From the NCBI GenBank assembly GCA_002371375.1, contig DFIB01000028.1:1-13278 (forward strand): a stretch of DNA of 13,278 nucleotides. Direction: 5' to 3'. The position numbers were made by a program, and so were the translations under genes. This document shows positions 12,794-13,278 of the stretch, in pieces. The notes beneath the pieces are model-generated. The model worked only from the letters and a program-made list of their open reading frames with translations, was not told the DNA's origin and did not search any database. This stretch comes from Mageeibacillus sp. UBA3708. GTDB taxonomy: Bacteria > Bacillota > Clostridia > Saccharofermentanales > Saccharofermentanaceae. The stretch's first letter is position 1. Each line of letters begins with the position of its first letter.

Positions 12794-12911
12794 TGGCAAC
12801 TGTAAGAGAAATGTTACAACACAGGATATGGATATCGACTTTATCCGCTACTCGCTCGATGATGAATCAATCAGATTCTTTATACGCAAGCTAAACTGCC
12901 TTATTAAATGA
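12793..12911 (+). pseudogene. Remnant of the AbiEi partner gene, probably an AbiEii-type toxin
   Basis: A GTG (12793-12795) overlaps the AbiEi stop in the arrangement TAGTG and has AGAGG seven bases upstream, as a coupled toxin gene would. It encodes VATVREMLQHRIW and then loses sense, stopping at 12894. From 12828 another frame reads MDIDFIRYSLDDESIRFFIR and on to KLNCLIK, stopping at TGA 12909-12911; this looks like a genuine protein C terminus. The simplest reading is an internal deletion that joined the first dozen codons to the last 25 or so out of frame. That the lost gene was AbiEii is inferred from its neighbour. Confidence 0.5.
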
Positions 12912-13100
12912 TATTACAGTTTTCCTGCGCAACATATAGTCGCCGCTTTTGCCCTGATTTCATACATCGCGATACACTGCCGGCAGGCAATCTGCTTTCC
13001 GATAATCGATCTTATACAGTATCCCGGTGGCTTGAACGGCTTAGTCTGCCTATCGGCATGGCCTGCGCAGTTGTCATCATGGCTCCGTCCGGCAAGAGCT
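12912..13100. other. Non-coding region before the 62-bp array
   Basis: I see no supported gene, promoter or terminator. A minus-strand frame (12914-13192) has a cysteine-containing stretch, IACRQCIAMYEIRAK, but begins inside the repeats and has no ribosome binding site I can identify. Confidence 0.3.
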
Positions 13101-13278
13101 GCCGGTACCTGTACCCGTTTTTCCGCACCAACCGGCTTTCCGTGCGGATTTACGGGTACATTACCACCGGATGTACCCGTTTTGCTACACAAACTGGCTT
13201 CCCGTGCAGATTTACGGGTACATTACCACCGGATGTATCCGTTTTTATGCACAGACCGGCTTCCCGTGCGGATTTACG
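13101..13278. repeat. 62-bp tandem hairpin array running off the window edge
   Basis: The unit start GGCTT(T/C)CCGTGC occurs at 13134, 13196 and 13258, a period of 62. GTACCCGTTT at 13111 and 13173 shows a further partial unit upstream. Each full unit contains CGGGTACAT and ATGTACCCG as perfect nine-pair arms around TACCACCGG. In the second unit the right arm is ATGTATCCG, which keeps pairing through a G-U. The array continues beyond the window. Confidence 0.9.

Noticed and set aside
12914..13192. Minus-strand 92-residue frame with CRQC and CC motifs
   Set aside because: It starts within the 62-bp repeats without a ribosome binding site and matches no family I recognise; a decayed gene end cannot be excluded.
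13101..13278. CRISPR array or attC-type cassettes at the right edge
   Set aside because: The whole 62-bp unit is conserved with no unique spacers, and no integrase or cas gene is seen.

Overview
The window reads as a chromosomal segment of an anaerobic Gram-positive bacterium, most likely in the Clostridia. The basis is the strict-anaerobe class III ribonucleotide reductase (NrdD and NrdG) under tandem NrdR boxes, AAGGAGG-type ribosome binding sites, and Clostridia-type accessory families (DUF4236, DUF389, AbiEi, leader-controlled MFS). Coding regions favour C/G in third codon positions except for the AT-richer AbiEi gene. I cannot name a genus from the sequence alone.

Layout, left to right. 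(1) 1-340: non-coding, with a minus-strand terminator and a cluster of palindromic repeats. (2) 341-3191: a minus-strand cluster encoding a DUF389 membrane protein, a DUF4236 protein and a family 2 glycosyltransferase. (3) 3287-4936: a divergent Sel1-repeat protein whose start codon sits at the predicted transcription start. (4) 4937-5447: a non-coding repeat block with a hairpin and a 52-bp tandem array built on the palindrome CTGCG-NN-CGCAG. (5) 5448-6758: a strong promoter, a 27-residue leader peptide, a three-way RNA switch and an MFS efflux-type transporter that lacks its last membrane helix. (6) 6712-7086: a convergent XRE-type repressor overlapping the MFS end. (7) 7301-12115: NrdR-controlled nrdD, then an apparently leaderless acyltransferase-3 gene tightly followed by nrdG and a stand-alone NAD(P)HX epimerase. 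(8) 12163-12911: an orphan AbiEi-type antitoxin with palindromic operators and the wreck of its partner. (9) 12912-13278: non-coding, ending in a 62-bp hairpin array that runs off the edge.

The most interesting system is the control region of the MFS gene. Segment 1 (5500-5507) lies just before the leader ORF, segment 2 (5570-5583) lies inside it, segment 3 (5624-5638) follows it, and segment 4 (5656-5663) is the MFS Shine-Dalgarno. Pairings 1:2, 2:3 and 3:4 are mutually exclusive, and 3:4 is followed by six T residues. This is what ribosome-stalling control of a resistance gene needs. It implies that a translation inhibitor which stalls ribosomes early in the leader would switch on the transporter.

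A second theme is repeats. The 3' flanks of three different transcription units carry the same palindromic modules in the same orientation relative to the gene. Two tandem arrays (52 bp and 62 bp) are also built around hairpins. A third theme is unusual start signals: two unrelated genes have ATG exactly seven bases after the last base of a perfect TATAAT and no Shine-Dalgarno.
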